Of a stretch of DNA of 37,319 nucleotides, positions 1 to 8,791 are shown piece by piece. The DNA lies in contig JANTGS010000021.1 in the NCBI GenBank assembly GCA_024762795.1, positions 1 to 37,319 on the forward strand. Direction: 5' to 3'. A program made the translations under genes and the position numbers. The first letter of the stretch is position 1, and every line of letters begins with the position of its first letter. The DNA comes from Flavobacteriaceae bacterium. Its GTDB lineage: Bacteria; Bacteroidota; Bacteroidia; Flavobacteriales; Flavobacteriaceae. The notes below the pieces were generated by a model that was not told where the DNA came from, searched no databases, and saw nothing but the letters and a program-made list of their open reading frames with translations.

Positions 1-28
1 TATAATTTTTTTTTTTAGCAATACCCTC

Positions 29-36
29 TATTTTTG
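29..36 (+). promoter_or_regulatory. Bacteroidota -7 box for the TSUP gene
   Basis: TATTTTTG matches TAnnTTTG exactly. Its last base is only five bases before the ATG at 42, so the transcript would start at or within a base or two of the start codon. The -33 region cannot be judged because the window begins here. Confidence 0.5.
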
Positions 37-41
37 CACCT

Positions 42-800
42 ATGACTGAATGGTACCATTATCTGCTCTTGATCGTTGTAGGCTTTGTTGTGGGGGTGAT
101 CAATACAATTTCCGGTGGAGGATCCTTACTCACCCTACCTATATTGATATTTTTAGGCTTACCTTCCAATACCGCCAATGGTACCAATCGTATCGCTATC
201 TTTATTCAAACTATTTTCTCCTATGCCGGTTTCAGAAGTAAAGGGGTAACCAATAAATACTCTTCCTTTGGGTGGTATCTGGCCGTGGCAGCAACAATAG
301 GTTCTCTTATTGGTTCAAAACTGGCCATCGATATCAGAGATGATGTTTTTAATAAGATCCTTGCTATCGTAATGATCGTGATCGTAGGTTTTATGGTGAT
401 CAAACCTAATAAGAAACTACATGAACTGGCCGACCGTATCACAGGGAAATATAAAATATGGAGTACGATTGCTTTTTTCTTTATCGGAATCTACGGCGGA
501 TTTATCCAGGCGGGTACCGGAATTTTTATCTTGCTTACGCTCTCTTCCATCAATCATCTTACACTGGTTAAATCCAATGTAATCAAAGCTATGGTCATGC
601 TGATTTATACTGCTGCAACTTTGTTTATGTTTGGTTTTAATGGTAAACTGAACTGGGCTGTTGGACTAACCATGGCCAGCGGTCAGGCTCTGGGGGGATG
701 GCTATCAAGCAGGTGGTCGGTAAATAAGGGGGATAATATTGTGAAAATCTTCCTGATTGTAATGGTAATCTTAATGGCAATCAAACTTTGGTTCTACTAA
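42..800 (+). CDS. TSUP (TauE/SafE) family membrane permease
   Basis: A 252-residue hydrophobic protein with about seven to eight membrane segments, the usual size for the TSUP/TauE-SafE family (Pfam TauE). Members export sulfite, sulfoacetate or other small organic anions across the inner membrane. The family's duplicated half-motifs are visible: GGGSLLTLP at residues 25-33 followed by NGTNR at 46-50 in the first half, and FIQAGTG at 154-160 in the second. A short charged cytoplasmic loop (about 121-137) joins the halves. The ATG at 42 directly follows a -7 box. It is a single gene with a gene-free stretch after it. The substrate cannot be read from sequence. A sulfur role would fit the nearby cysH, but that is inference. 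Confidence 0.88.
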   Translation: MTEWYHYLLLIVVGFVVGVINTISGGGSLLTLPILIFLGLPSNTANGTNRIAIFIQTIFSYAGFRSKGVTNKYSSFGWYLAVAATIGSLIGSKLAIDIRDDVFNKILAIVMIVIVGFMVIKPNKKLHELADRITGKYKIWSTIAFFFIGIYGGFIQAGTGIFILLTLSSINHLTLVKSNVIKAMVMLIYTAATLFMFGFNGKLNWAVGLTMASGQALGGWLSSRWSVNKGDNIVKIFLIVMVILMAIKLWFY

Positions 801-1462
801 GACTTAGGAGTAAAGTATTATCAGAAAAGTTTGTTGCAAAAAAATTATCAAGGGGATCCACGTTGATAAAACTGTTTGTTGTTTTTTGGTTTTTTATTTT
901 TTTCTTTAAAATGAAAGGATTGAAGGAATAATTGATTGTTGTTCTTTGTTCCTTAATTTACAGCACCTTATTAAATCTCCTAGAAATGTGCATTTCCCCT
1001 GGATTTATGATACTTGAACATTTCTGATATAGGTTGACTTGGGATGACTGATAAGGATATAATATAAAATTTTCTAAGCTTAATTATATTATTCTTTTCA
1101 AACTTTCTTTGTGTATCTAAACCTGAAGCCTCGTAGAGGCTAACTATTTATAAAATACTATGACATAAAACATTAAAAGCTCCGTAGGAGCGTCCTGTCC
1201 TTTTCAATCCTTTAAACGATTTTTTTATAATATTACATCGGAAGATTCAGACCTCTCCTATGGAGCTATTTTCTATAGGGTTTATTATTACAAGGAATAG
1301 ACAGGCTCATAAGAAGCCCTATTCGTTTATCTTGTTATGATAATTATATGAGTGAACTTTCGACTTGAATGTTGTATACTAATCTCTCTTTACATTTCAT
1401 CGTATTTGCCCGGTAAGCTTCTTATTAAAAATTATAATCATTTGAATTATAGCCTAATAAAA
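801..1462. other. Gene-free region with small hairpin repeats
   Basis: No reading frame here has protein-like composition. The first 300 bases are AT-rich with long T runs and show nothing definable. Three short hairpins with a three-base loop lie at 1127-1265 (listed separately). A longer imperfect inverted repeat (ATAGGG near 1275 against CCCTAT near 1320) follows. The stretch runs straight into the long repeat that starts at 1463. Confidence 0.6.
1127..1265. repeat. Three REP-like GTA/ATA-loop hairpins
   Basis: AGCCTC-GTA-GAGGCT lies at 1127-1141 and GCTCC-GTA-GGAGC at 1179-1191. CTCC-TAT-GGAG at 1255-1265 reads on the minus strand as AGCTCC-ATA-GGAG. The second and third share the core AGCTCC-(G/A)-TAGGAG and continue similarly (TCxTG), but in opposite orientation. 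Short hairpins of this type, with a CCGTAGG-like apex, are common between genes in Bacteroidota. Whether they are mobilised REP-type elements here is not shown. Confidence 0.55.
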
Positions 1463-1696
1463 GGTATTAAACCTCAGGGAAAGCTCTGAACCCTTTAATA
1501 GGAATCGACCCAAAGGCCGAGGTGCCTACCTTGCTTGCTTTACAGCGAGGTAAACCGGCAAGGCGGGTTCAACCAGGATCCCGCTAGAAAAAAGCGGTAT
1601 TAGCCTGTCACGCCTGCTTTGCAGCAAGGTAAGTCGACAGGTGGAATCGACTAACTAAAAAATTGAAATTATTTTTTTAGAGTCTCACTAATAAAA
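1463..1696. repeat. Long structured intergenic repeat, copy 1
   Basis: This 234-base block aligns with 25009-25178. The first about 40 bases are almost identical, and so are the last about 47 (from TCGACTAAC to CACTAATAAAA). It contains inverted repeats: TATTAAA/TTTAATA around a CAGGG/CTCTG hairpin, CCGCT/AGCGG (about 1581-1596) and CCTGTC/GACAGG (about 1604-1641). Relative to copy 2 it carries two insertions of about 23 and 44 bases, each including a version of an 18-base module TGCTTT(A/G)CAGC(G/A)AGGTAA (1536-1553 and 1615-1632). Its right end overlaps the last codons and stop of rdgB. Confidence 0.85.
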
Positions 1697-2255
1697 AAGT
1701 TATTAATTCTTTTATGGCCTTTCCCCGGTGAGAAACTTTACCTTTCTCTTCCAGATCCATTTCTGCAAAAGAACGTTTAAAACCCTCAGGCTGAAAAATA
1801 GGATCGTAACCAAATCCGGCATCTCCTCTATTTTCCTCCAGAATCTTTCCCTCACAAACTCCCTTAAAAAGATATTGTTTTCCCTGCAAATTTAATGCAA
1901 CAACTGTAATGAATCTAGCCTTCCTATTAGTCTTATCTTTCATTTCCCTCAGCATCTTTTGCACATTATCTTCATAAGTTGCCTCGTTACCGGCGTACCG
2001 CGCTGCATATACTCCGGGAGCCCCATTTAAAGCATCAACCTCCAAACCGGTATCATCGGCAAAACAATCATATCCATATTTCTCGGTTATGTAATCGGCT
2101 TTTATTCGGGCATTACCTTCTATGGTATCGGCATCTTCTACAATCTCATCCTTACACCCTATATCCTCTAAACTCAGAATCTCAATATGATCCGGGAGCA
2201 AGGCTTTTACTTCTTTAACTTTATTCTTATTATTAGTGGCAAATACAATTTTCAT
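1677..2255 (-). CDS. rdgB: Non-canonical purine NTP pyrophosphatase (RdgB/HAM1)
   Basis: A 192-residue Ham1/RdgB family enzyme. It hydrolyses ITP, dITP and XTP to the monophosphate and pyrophosphate in the cytoplasm, keeping deaminated purines out of DNA and RNA. The N-terminal nucleotide-binding TNNKNK is at residues 7-12. The FADDTGLEVDAL segment (65-76) holds the catalytic Asp pair. GFGYDPIF is at 147-154 and SHRGKA, which contacts the base, at 175-180. Length is normal for the family. It is transcribed alone, divergent from cysH with a 95-base gap. Oddly, the final residues (about LLVRL) and the stop codon are supplied by the long intergenic repeat described at 1463-1696. Confidence 0.96.
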   Translation of the reverse strand: MKIVFATNNKNKVKEVKALLPDHIEILSLEDIGCKDEIVEDADTIEGNARIKADYITEKYGYDCFADDTGLEVDALNGAPGVYAARYAGNEATYEDNVQKMLREMKDKTNRKARFITVVALNLQGKQYLFKGVCEGKILEENRGDAGFGYDPIFQPEGFKRSFAEMDLEEKGKVSHRGKAIKELITFLLVRL

Positions 2256-2299
2256 AATTTATTTTTAAAACAGTAAAAATAAGAAAACTCGAAATTTAA

Positions 2300-2330
2300 T
2301 TGTTGTAAGAAAGCGAATATCTTACATTTG
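2300..2330 (+). promoter_or_regulatory. Promoter for cysH
   Basis: TTG at 2300-2302, then 20 bases, then TACATTTG at 2323-2330. This fits the Bacteroidota consensus TTG / TAnnTTTG. The expected start is near 2335, giving a leader of about 15 bases before the ATG at 2351. Confidence 0.65.
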
Positions 2331-2350
2331 TATCCTCAAACAGAATTGGA

Positions 2351-3004
2351 ATGACTGTTGAACAAATTGCAGATCAAATAAAAAAATACCAGGATCAGGA
2401 ACTTAAACTTTTTATCAGTTCTTCTTTTCAAAGTCATAGTATTCCCCTACTTCATATCATAAGCAGTATTGATAATTCCATACCGGTAATATTTATCCAT
2501 ACGGGTTATCACTTTAAGGAAACTCTGCAATTCAGAGATGAAGTAACCAAACGATTCGACCTTAATCTGATTAATATTTTTCCAAAAGTATCGAAGATCA
2601 ATCAAAAAGATTGTAATGGAAATCTTTTATACACCTCTGATCCGGATTATTGTTGTTATCTGAATAAAACGGATCCTATGGAAAGTGTCCTGGCAGAATA
2701 TGATGTGTGGATCAATGGAATAAGAGCCGATCAAAACTCAAACCGGAGCACTATGAAACTTGAAGAAAAAGCCAAATTCGGTTGCCTTCGTTTTCATCCG
2801 GTTCTCGACTGGAACAGCAAAATGATCTACGATTATCAAAAGAAATACGATCTGCCAAAACATCCGCTGGATGCTCAGGGATATGTTAGTGTAGGCTGCG
2901 AACCCTGTACCCGTAAACCGGATCTGCATGATGAAAGAAGTGGCAGGTGGTACGGAATGAAAAAGACCGAATGCGGTCTTCACCTCGATCTTGTTAAAAA
3001 ATAA
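2351..3004 (+). CDS. cysH: APS/PAPS reductase (assimilatory sulfate reduction)
   Basis: A 217-residue CysH-family enzyme that reduces adenylyl sulfate (or its 3'-phospho form) to sulfite with thioredoxin in the cytoplasm. The adenylyl-binding region is SSSFQSHS at residues 23-30, the counterpart of the family's modified P-loop. Cys101-Cys102 together with Cys183 and Cys186 (GCEPCTR) form the CC...CxxC set that ligates a [4Fe-4S] cluster. This marks it as the APS-reducing type. The redox-active C-terminal motif is ECGLH at 207-211. It has its own promoter, and the epimerase gene follows after 9 bases. No other cys genes are in the window. The TSUP permease at 42 might deal with sulfite, but they are not adjacent. 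Confidence 0.93.
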   Translation: MTVEQIADQIKKYQDQELKLFISSSFQSHSIPLLHIISSIDNSIPVIFIHTGYHFKETLQFRDEVTKRFDLNLINIFPKVSKINQKDCNGNLLYTSDPDYCCYLNKTDPMESVLAEYDVWINGIRADQNSNRSTMKLEEKAKFGCLRFHPVLDWNSKMIYDYQKKYDLPKHPLDAQGYVSVGCEPCTRKPDLHDERSGRWYGMKKTECGLHLDLVKK

Positions 3005-3013
3005 ATTCATCTT

Positions 3014-3934
3014 ATGAAAATACTCATAACCGGAGGAGCCGGATATATCGGAACAGAACTGATCTACGAACTGGATAAAAATCCGGAAGTGGAACAGATC
3101 ATCGTTTATGATAATCTGAGCCGGGGAAATATCAATCTTTTTATAGGCGTTCATAAACTCAGTAAGAAGGTCAGGTTTATTCAGGGGGACATACTCGATT
3201 CCCGTTTACTTAAGAAGACCCTTGACGGAATTGATGTAGTATATCATCTGGCCGCTAAAGTAACCACTCCGTTCGCTGATCAGAATCCACATATCTTCGA
3301 GCAAATCAACCACTGGGGAACAGCTGAAGTGGTTTATGCCGTTGAAGAAAGTAATGTAAAAAAATTTATTTATACCAGCAGTGCTTCTGTGTACGGGGCT
3401 TCTTCCGAAGAGGTTTCTTCAAAAAACAATCTACCCAACCCAAAAACTTTTTATGGTATTTCCAAATTAAAAGGGGAAGAACATGTAGAACGTCTTATCG
3501 AAAAAGATCTGGATTCCTACATCATTCGCTGCGGAAATATTTACGGTTACAGCAAAAGTATGCGTTTTGATTCTGTGATCAATAAATTTATGTTCGAGGC
3601 CAATTTTAAGAACAGGATCTCTATTCAGGGTACCGGTGACCAGCATAGATCTTTTATCCATATCGATAAAACTGCAAATATCCTGAGTAAATTAATTTTT
3701 AGCGATCTGAAAAAAGGAAAATACGATCTCGTTGAGAATAACCTGAGTATTAATACTATTGTAGAAAATCTGAGACAACTGTATCCCGATCTTGAAATGT
3801 TGTTTATCAATCAGCAACTTAAGCTAAGAGAATTAAAGGTAAAATCCAACCGGGAGATCAATTCGCTTACCGATATCCCCAATAGAACTTTACTTGAAGT
3901 GCTTGATGTTTTTAAGAACGAATTTAGTTTTTGA
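3014..3934 (+). CDS. NAD-dependent epimerase/dehydratase (extended SDR)
   Basis: A 306-residue extended short-chain dehydrogenase/reductase, the family of UDP-glucose 4-epimerases and dTDP-glucose dehydratases. The Rossmann glycine motif GGAGYIG is at residues 7-13. SSASVYG (122-128) provides the active-site Ser, and the catalytic pair Tyr147/Lys151 sits in YGISK. These enzymes act on nucleotide sugars in the cytoplasm for polysaccharide or glycoprotein synthesis. The exact sugar cannot be told. It starts 9 bases after cysH and probably shares its transcript, although no functional link to sulfur metabolism is evident. A terminator hairpin follows at 3954-3994. Confidence 0.88.
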   Translation: MKILITGGAGYIGTELIYELDKNPEVEQIIVYDNLSRGNINLFIGVHKLSKKVRFIQGDILDSRLLKKTLDGIDVVYHLAAKVTTPFADQNPHIFEQINHWGTAEVVYAVEESNVKKFIYTSSASVYGASSEEVSSKNNLPNPKTFYGISKLKGEEHVERLIEKDLDSYIIRCGNIYGYSKSMRFDSVINKFMFEANFKNRISIQGTGDQHRSFIHIDKTANILSKLIFSDLKKGKYDLVENNLSINTIVENLRQLYPDLEMLFINQQLKLRELKVKSNREINSLTDIPNRTLLEVLDVFKNEFSF

Positions 3935-3953
3935 TTCTATCGACGCTTTCCAA

Positions 3954-3994
3954 TAAAAAGGGCCATTTCAAGATCTGTTGAAATGGTCTTTTAA
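3954..3994. terminator. Bidirectional terminator between epimerase and efflux operon
   Basis: CCATTTCA (3963-3970) pairs with TGAAATGG (3979-3986). The stem is flanked by an A run on the left and CTTTTAA on the right, so it can act for both converging transcripts. Confidence 0.75.
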
Positions 3995-4051
3995 ATAATT
4001 AAAAATATTGCCTAAGTCTGTTGTGAAAGGCGATTATAAATTCAACAATCT

Positions 4052-5623
4052 TTACTTTTTTGAGGCCTTTTCTTGTTTCCTCTGTTCTTTTTCAAGCTTT
4101 CGCTGAGCTTTATCTGCTTTCTTTTTAGCTTTACGTTCCTCCGTAGTAAGATACAAACCAACAGTTTCTCCCCTGTAAGTTAAAGTATCACGATTTATCT
4201 CTGTAGCCGGATAATAATCGTTGATATAACGTGAAATTTCCTCATCAGTGACCCAACCGCCCCCTAAAGATTTGTACAATTGAACATAAGCTGTAAGCAA
4301 TTGCTGATAATTTTGCGAGTAAGCCAATTGAATTTCAAATTCCTGACGTTGGGATTCTATCACTTCCAAATAACTGGTCACTCCCTGATAATATCTCTGC
4401 CTGGAAAGATGTCCTGCATTGGAAGCAGCCTTATAAGCCCGTTCATTGGCTTTTAAAGATTCCTTTAAACTCTGGATATTAACCAAAGCATTATCAACTT
4501 CCCGGAATGCATTCAAAATCGTATTCTCATACTGTAAGATCGATTGTTTTGCTTTTTCTCTTTCTATCTCCACTCTTCGTTTGTTTTTTCCCCATTCAAA
4601 CAGAGGAGATAATAGATTTACCCCGGCATCCCAGCCCAAACCGTTAGAAAGTAAATTATTAACCTCATTACTGGTTAAGCCTAACAATCCGGTCAAACTG
4701 ACAGAAGGAAATCGCAATGCCTGAGCCACTCCAATTCTTGCATTTTGGGCACGGTATAATTCTCTGCTTTGCAAAATATCAGGCCTTCTTGAAAGTAAGT
4801 CGGAAGGTATACCTGAAGGGATGTTTATAGGCGTATTTATTTCTAATATACCTTGAGGAACACTTAACGAATCAGGGAATCTCCCCATCAGTACTCTCAG
4901 ATTATTCTCCGTAAAAGCAATATTCTTTTTAAACTCCGGAATAGAGACTTCAGCTATTGATTTTTGTATAACTGATTGATCCACATCTAATAAATGGGTA
5001 TATCCATGTTCAAATCTATTTTGTATGATCTGCAGTGCTGTATCTCTTATCTTAAGGGTATTTTCGGCTATCCTAAGACGGTTTTTATAATCAAGTAATT
5101 TAAAATAATTGATTGCCACGTCACTTATCAACTGTAATTCAACCGCTCTTTTACCATAATAAGAAGCAAGCATATTTGCTTTAGCAGATTCGGTACTTCT
5201 TCTGTATTTCCCCCAAAAGTCAAGCTCCCAGTTTACCACTCCAAAAGCAGTAAACGCATTTATTGGATCTTCTAAATGTGTAACCCCAAAGATATTTTTA
5301 TTCGCAGCACTGGCACTAATACCGAATTTTGGACCATAATCAGCCTTATTATATCCCAGATTTGCCCTGGCCTGCTCGATACGGCTAGCAGCAATGAGTA
5401 CATTTTTATTTTCACGTAATGCAGTAACAATCAAAGAATCCAGAGTAGGGTCAACAAAGATTTCCCACCACCTCAAATTGATGATACTATCTGATTTTAC
5501 ATCGGCAAATCTAAAATCTTCGGGGGTATCAACTTCCGGTTTATGATAATCAGGACCAACAGCACAGGAAGTGAAAGCCAACAATAAAAAAATGATATAG
5601 TATATTTTAAGATAATTATTCAT
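4052..5623 (-). CDS. RND efflux outer-membrane channel lipoprotein (NodT/OprM type)
   Basis: A 523-residue TolC-superfamily outer membrane factor. It forms the trimeric exit duct of a tripartite efflux pump. The signal peptide ends in a lipobox with the lipidated Cys at residue 20, followed by AVGPDYHKPE, which is diagnostic of the NodT/OprM family. Two OEP repeats follow. The C-terminus has an unusual lysine/glutamate-rich tail (about residues 495-523, AEERKAKKKADKAQ-like) that is absent from classical OprM and probably lies in the periplasm. It is the last gene of the operon, overlapping the pump gene by 8 bases. Confidence 0.93.
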   Translation of the reverse strand: MNNYLKIYYIIFLLLAFTSCAVGPDYHKPEVDTPEDFRFADVKSDSIINLRWWEIFVDPTLDSLIVTALRENKNVLIAASRIEQARANLGYNKADYGPKFGISASAANKNIFGVTHLEDPINAFTAFGVVNWELDFWGKYRRSTESAKANMLASYYGKRAVELQLISDVAINYFKLLDYKNRLRIAENTLKIRDTALQIIQNRFEHGYTHLLDVDQSVIQKSIAEVSIPEFKKNIAFTENNLRVLMGRFPDSLSVPQGILEINTPINIPSGIPSDLLSRRPDILQSRELYRAQNARIGVAQALRFPSVSLTGLLGLTSNEVNNLLSNGLGWDAGVNLLSPLFEWGKNKRRVEIEREKAKQSILQYENTILNAFREVDNALVNIQSLKESLKANERAYKAASNAGHLSRQRYYQGVTSYLEVIESQRQEFEIQLAYSQNYQQLLTAYVQLYKSLGGGWVTDEEISRYINDYYPATEINRDTLTYRGETVGLYLTTEERKAKKKADKAQRKLEKEQRKQEKASKK

Positions 5624-8600
5624 CGATATGCTCTTCTTTATGCTGATTTAACTTTTCTTTGTCCCTTTTTTTCTCATAACCTGCGATCTTCCCGATCATA
5701 ACAAAAAGCATCGGATACAGAAATACCCCCATAAATGTAGCAATTGTCATCCCCCCAAGTAAGGCCATTCCCATTACTTTTCTCGATTCGGCACCTGATC
5801 CTGAAGCCATTACCAAAGGAAAAATTCCAAAGATAAAAGAAAATGCAGTCATTAATATGGGCCGGAATCTTTCACGCGCAGCCAAAATCGCAGCCTCGGT
5901 CAACGATAAACCTTTATGAAATTCTTCTGTAGCAAATTCTACAATCAGGATGGCATTTTTTGCAGCCATACCAATTAACATGATCAATGAAACCTGCGCA
6001 AAAATGTTATTCTCGAATGTCGTACTAAATAATCTTGCTAAATAAAGTGCGATCAATGCCCCAAAAATGGCAAAAGGTGTACCGAGTAAAACACTAAATG
6101 GAAGTGACCAGCTTTCATACTGGGCTGCCAGGATCAAAAAGACAAAGATTAATGATAAGGTAAGGATTGGCCCCAAAGTGCCTGATGCCTTTTTTTCCTG
6201 ATAAGACATAGCATTCCAGGCATAACCAACATCAGCAGGCAGTACCTCATCAGCAACCTCCTCCAGCGCTTCTATAGCCTGATCTGAGCTATAACCAGGT
6301 GCAGGTAAACCTGTTACTTCAGCAGATCTGTATAAATTGAAGCGGTTTGTATAATCAGGGCCTGAAATATGATTAACTTCTGATAAAGTAGATAATGGCA
6401 CCATTTTTCCTTCTTTATTCCTAACAAAAAACTGCGCTATTTGCTCTTCTGTTTGTCGGTATTCAGGTTCAGCCTGAATATAGGTTTTAAATAAATTACC
6501 AAATCTGGTAAAATCATTTACATAGGTTCCTCCCATAAAAGCACCAATGGTTAAATACAGATCATTTAAAGAAACTCCTAATTTAAGAGCTTTTTCCTTG
6601 TTAATATCAATCAATCTTTGAGGAACGGATGCCCGATAGGGTGTAAAAGCGCTGGCTATCTCAGGTCTTTCCTGAGCGGCCTTTATAAATTTAAAGGTTT
6701 GTTCTTCGAGATATTGAGGCGATTTACCTTCTTTATCCTGAATCATGATACTAAAACCCGAACCATTTCCAAGCCCCGGTAATGGAGGAGGTCGAAAAGC
6801 CATAGCGATGGCCCCTTGTATTTTACTCAATTCAAGGTTGATCTCATCACTGAATTCTTTAACAGTTACATCTCTGTCTCCCCAATCCTTTAAGGCTACA
6901 AACATAAACGCATTATTAGGTATCAGTGAATTGGAAAGCATACTATAACCCACTACATTTGTAACATATTCTACTTCTTCATGTTTCATCAGCATGTTTT
7001 CTATATCCTTAGCTATCTCATCAGTTCTTTGCAAAGAAGATGCCGGCGGCAATTGAAGATTAACAAAGAAATAGCCCATATCTTCTTCAGGAATAAAACC
7101 TCCCGGAACTTTCTTTCCAAAAAATACTGCTGCAATTGAGATCAGAATTATAAAAATAGTACCCCTTTTGATTTTTCCGGTAACAACAGAAGCCATATTT
7201 ACATACGAATCTGTACTTTTATCCATTCTTTTATTAAATGCTTTGAAAAACTTTCCAAGCCATCCTTTATAAGGTTTAGGTTCTTTTAACAATAAACTAC
7301 ACAATGCAGGTGACAAGGATAATGCATTTACTGAAGATACTATAACTGATAAGGCTATGGTAATTGCAAATTGCTGGTATAATTTTCCTGTAATCCCAGC
7401 CATACCCGCAACTGGAATAAAAATTGAAACCAGGATCAGTGTAGTAGCAATTACAGGGCCTGTCACCTTCTTCATGGCTTCATTCGTTGCCTGTTTAGCA
7501 TCCATCCCATTTTCAATATTTACCAGTACAGCTTCAACTACTATAATAGCATCATCTACCACAATACCGATTGCCAGAATCAAACCCAGCAAAGAAAGTA
7601 CATTGACAGAAAATCCCATCATCGGAAAGAAAATAAAAGCTCCTATTAAAGAGACAGGGATGGCCAGTAAAGGTATTATGGTAGCTCTCCAGTCCTGTAA
7701 AAAAATAAATACAACCAAAACCACCAGTAAAAGTGCAATAATAAAGGTTTCAACTACCTCGTTTATACCTTCCTTAATGGCAAGGGTAGAATCGAGAGAG
7801 ATATCATATTTCATCGATTCGGGGAAATCTTTTTTGACTTCCTCCATTGTTCTTTTTACCTCGTTGGCCACATCAATTGCATTAGATCCGGGAGACTGAT
7901 ATATCCCTATAATAGCACAATCTTCCTTATTCATTCTTCCAAATGCTTTATAGGCCTCAACACCAAATCTTACCTCAGCTATATCTTTAAGTTTTATCTG
8001 AGAACCGTCAGGTTTGGTTCTAACGATTATATTTTCAAATTCTTCCGGAGTTTTATACCTTTCAGGAAATTGTATTGTATACGTAAATTCCGTCCCTTTT
8101 GGTGCAGGTTCTGCGCCCAATTGACCTCCCGGTACTAATACATTTTGTTGTTGAAGTGCTGCTACAATTTCGGGTACAGTGATACTTTTTTGAGCCAATT
8201 GATCAGGTTTAATCCAGATTCGCATTGAATAACTAGCCGAACCTAAAGCTACCACTTCACCAACACCCGGAATCCTGGATAGCTTATCCTTGATATTCAT
8301 CATGGCATAATTCCCAAGAAAAATATTATCATAAACCTGACCTTCAGAGGTCAGCCCTATTAACATTAAAATATTTGAATTCACTTTTTTTGTGGTAACC
8401 CCCAGTTTTTTAACACTTTCGGGCAATCTTGCAGTAGCTGCGGAAACCCTGTTCTGGACCAGCACCGTATTCATATCAGGATCTGTACCTACTTCAAATG
8501 ATACATTTATATTCATTGTACCATCATTTGAATTAGTCGACTTCATATAGATCATATTATCAACACCATTGATCTGTTGTTCTAAGGGTGTTGCAACTGA

Positions 8601-8789
8601 TTCTTCAATATTTATGGCATTAGCACCGGTATATATAGCATTAACTTTAACAATTGCCGGAGTAAGATTAGGGTATTGTTCTATAGGTAATCCGGATAAG
8701 GTTATAAGGCCCACAATAACAATTACGATTGCGATAACTATAGCCAAAACCGGCCTGCTTACAAAAATATTTCCAGTATTTTTCGACAT
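5616..8789 (-). CDS. RND efflux pump, HAE1 family inner-membrane transporter (AcrB-like)
   Basis: A 1057-residue resistance-nodulation-division pump, full length for the HAE1 (AcrB/MexB) group, exporting hydrophobic or amphiphilic compounds at the expense of the proton gradient. TM1 spans about residues 12-31, followed by the first large periplasmic domain. TM2-6 hold the proton-relay Asp pair Asp412-Asp413 in GIVVDDAIIVVE, then come the second periplasmic domain and TM8-12. Lys944 in GMAAKNAILIVEFA completes the relay. The C-terminal tail is charged. It lies 2 bases after the adaptor gene and overlaps the channel gene by 8, so all three are co-transcribed. No regulator gene is adjacent. Substrates cannot be predicted. 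Confidence 0.96.
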   Translation of the reverse strand: MSKNTGNIFVSRPVLAIVIAIVIVIVGLITLSGLPIEQYPNLTPAIVKVNAIYTGANAINIEESVATPLEQQINGVDNMIYMKSTNSNDGTMNINVSFEVGTDPDMNTVLVQNRVSAATARLPESVKKLGVTTKKVNSNILMLIGLTSEGQVYDNIFLGNYAMMNIKDKLSRIPGVGEVVALGSASYSMRIWIKPDQLAQKSITVPEIVAALQQQNVLVPGGQLGAEPAPKGTEFTYTIQFPERYKTPEEFENIIVRTKPDGSQIKLKDIAEVRFGVEAYKAFGRMNKEDCAIIGIYQSPGSNAIDVANEVKRTMEEVKKDFPESMKYDISLDSTLAIKEGINEVVETFIIALLLVVLVVFIFLQDWRATIIPLLAIPVSLIGAFIFFPMMGFSVNVLSLLGLILAIGIVVDDAIIVVEAVLVNIENGMDAKQATNEAMKKVTGPVIATTLILVSIFIPVAGMAGITGKLYQQFAITIALSVIVSSVNALSLSPALCSLLLKEPKPYKGWLGKFFKAFNKRMDKSTDSYVNMASVVTGKIKRGTIFIILISIAAVFFGKKVPGGFIPEEDMGYFFVNLQLPPASSLQRTDEIAKDIENMLMKHEEVEYVTNVVGYSMLSNSLIPNNAFMFVALKDWGDRDVTVKEFSDEINLELSKIQGAIAMAFRPPPLPGLGNGSGFSIMIQDKEGKSPQYLEEQTFKFIKAAQERPEIASAFTPYRASVPQRLIDINKEKALKLGVSLNDLYLTIGAFMGGTYVNDFTRFGNLFKTYIQAEPEYRQTEEQIAQFFVRNKEGKMVPLSTLSEVNHISGPDYTNRFNLYRSAEVTGLPAPGYSSDQAIEALEEVADEVLPADVGYAWNAMSYQEKKASGTLGPILTLSLIFVFLILAAQYESWSLPFSVLLGTPFAIFGALIALYLARLFSTTFENNIFAQVSLIMLIGMAAKNAILIVEFATEEFHKGLSLTEAAILAARERFRPILMTAFSFIFGIFPLVMASGSGAESRKVMGMALLGGMTIATFMGVFLYPMLFVMIGKIAGYEKKRDKEKLNQHKEEHIDE

Positions 8790-8791
8790 GG

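Noticed and set aside
1127-1265. CRISPR array
   Set aside because: The hairpins are unequal in length, inverted relative to each other and not regularly spaced, and no cas genes are present.
7357-7899. 180-residue open frame on the plus strand inside the RND pump gene
   Set aside because: It lies wholly antisense to a well-supported gene, has a biased Ile/Thr/Ser composition expected from the complement of membrane helices, and shows no recognisable motif.
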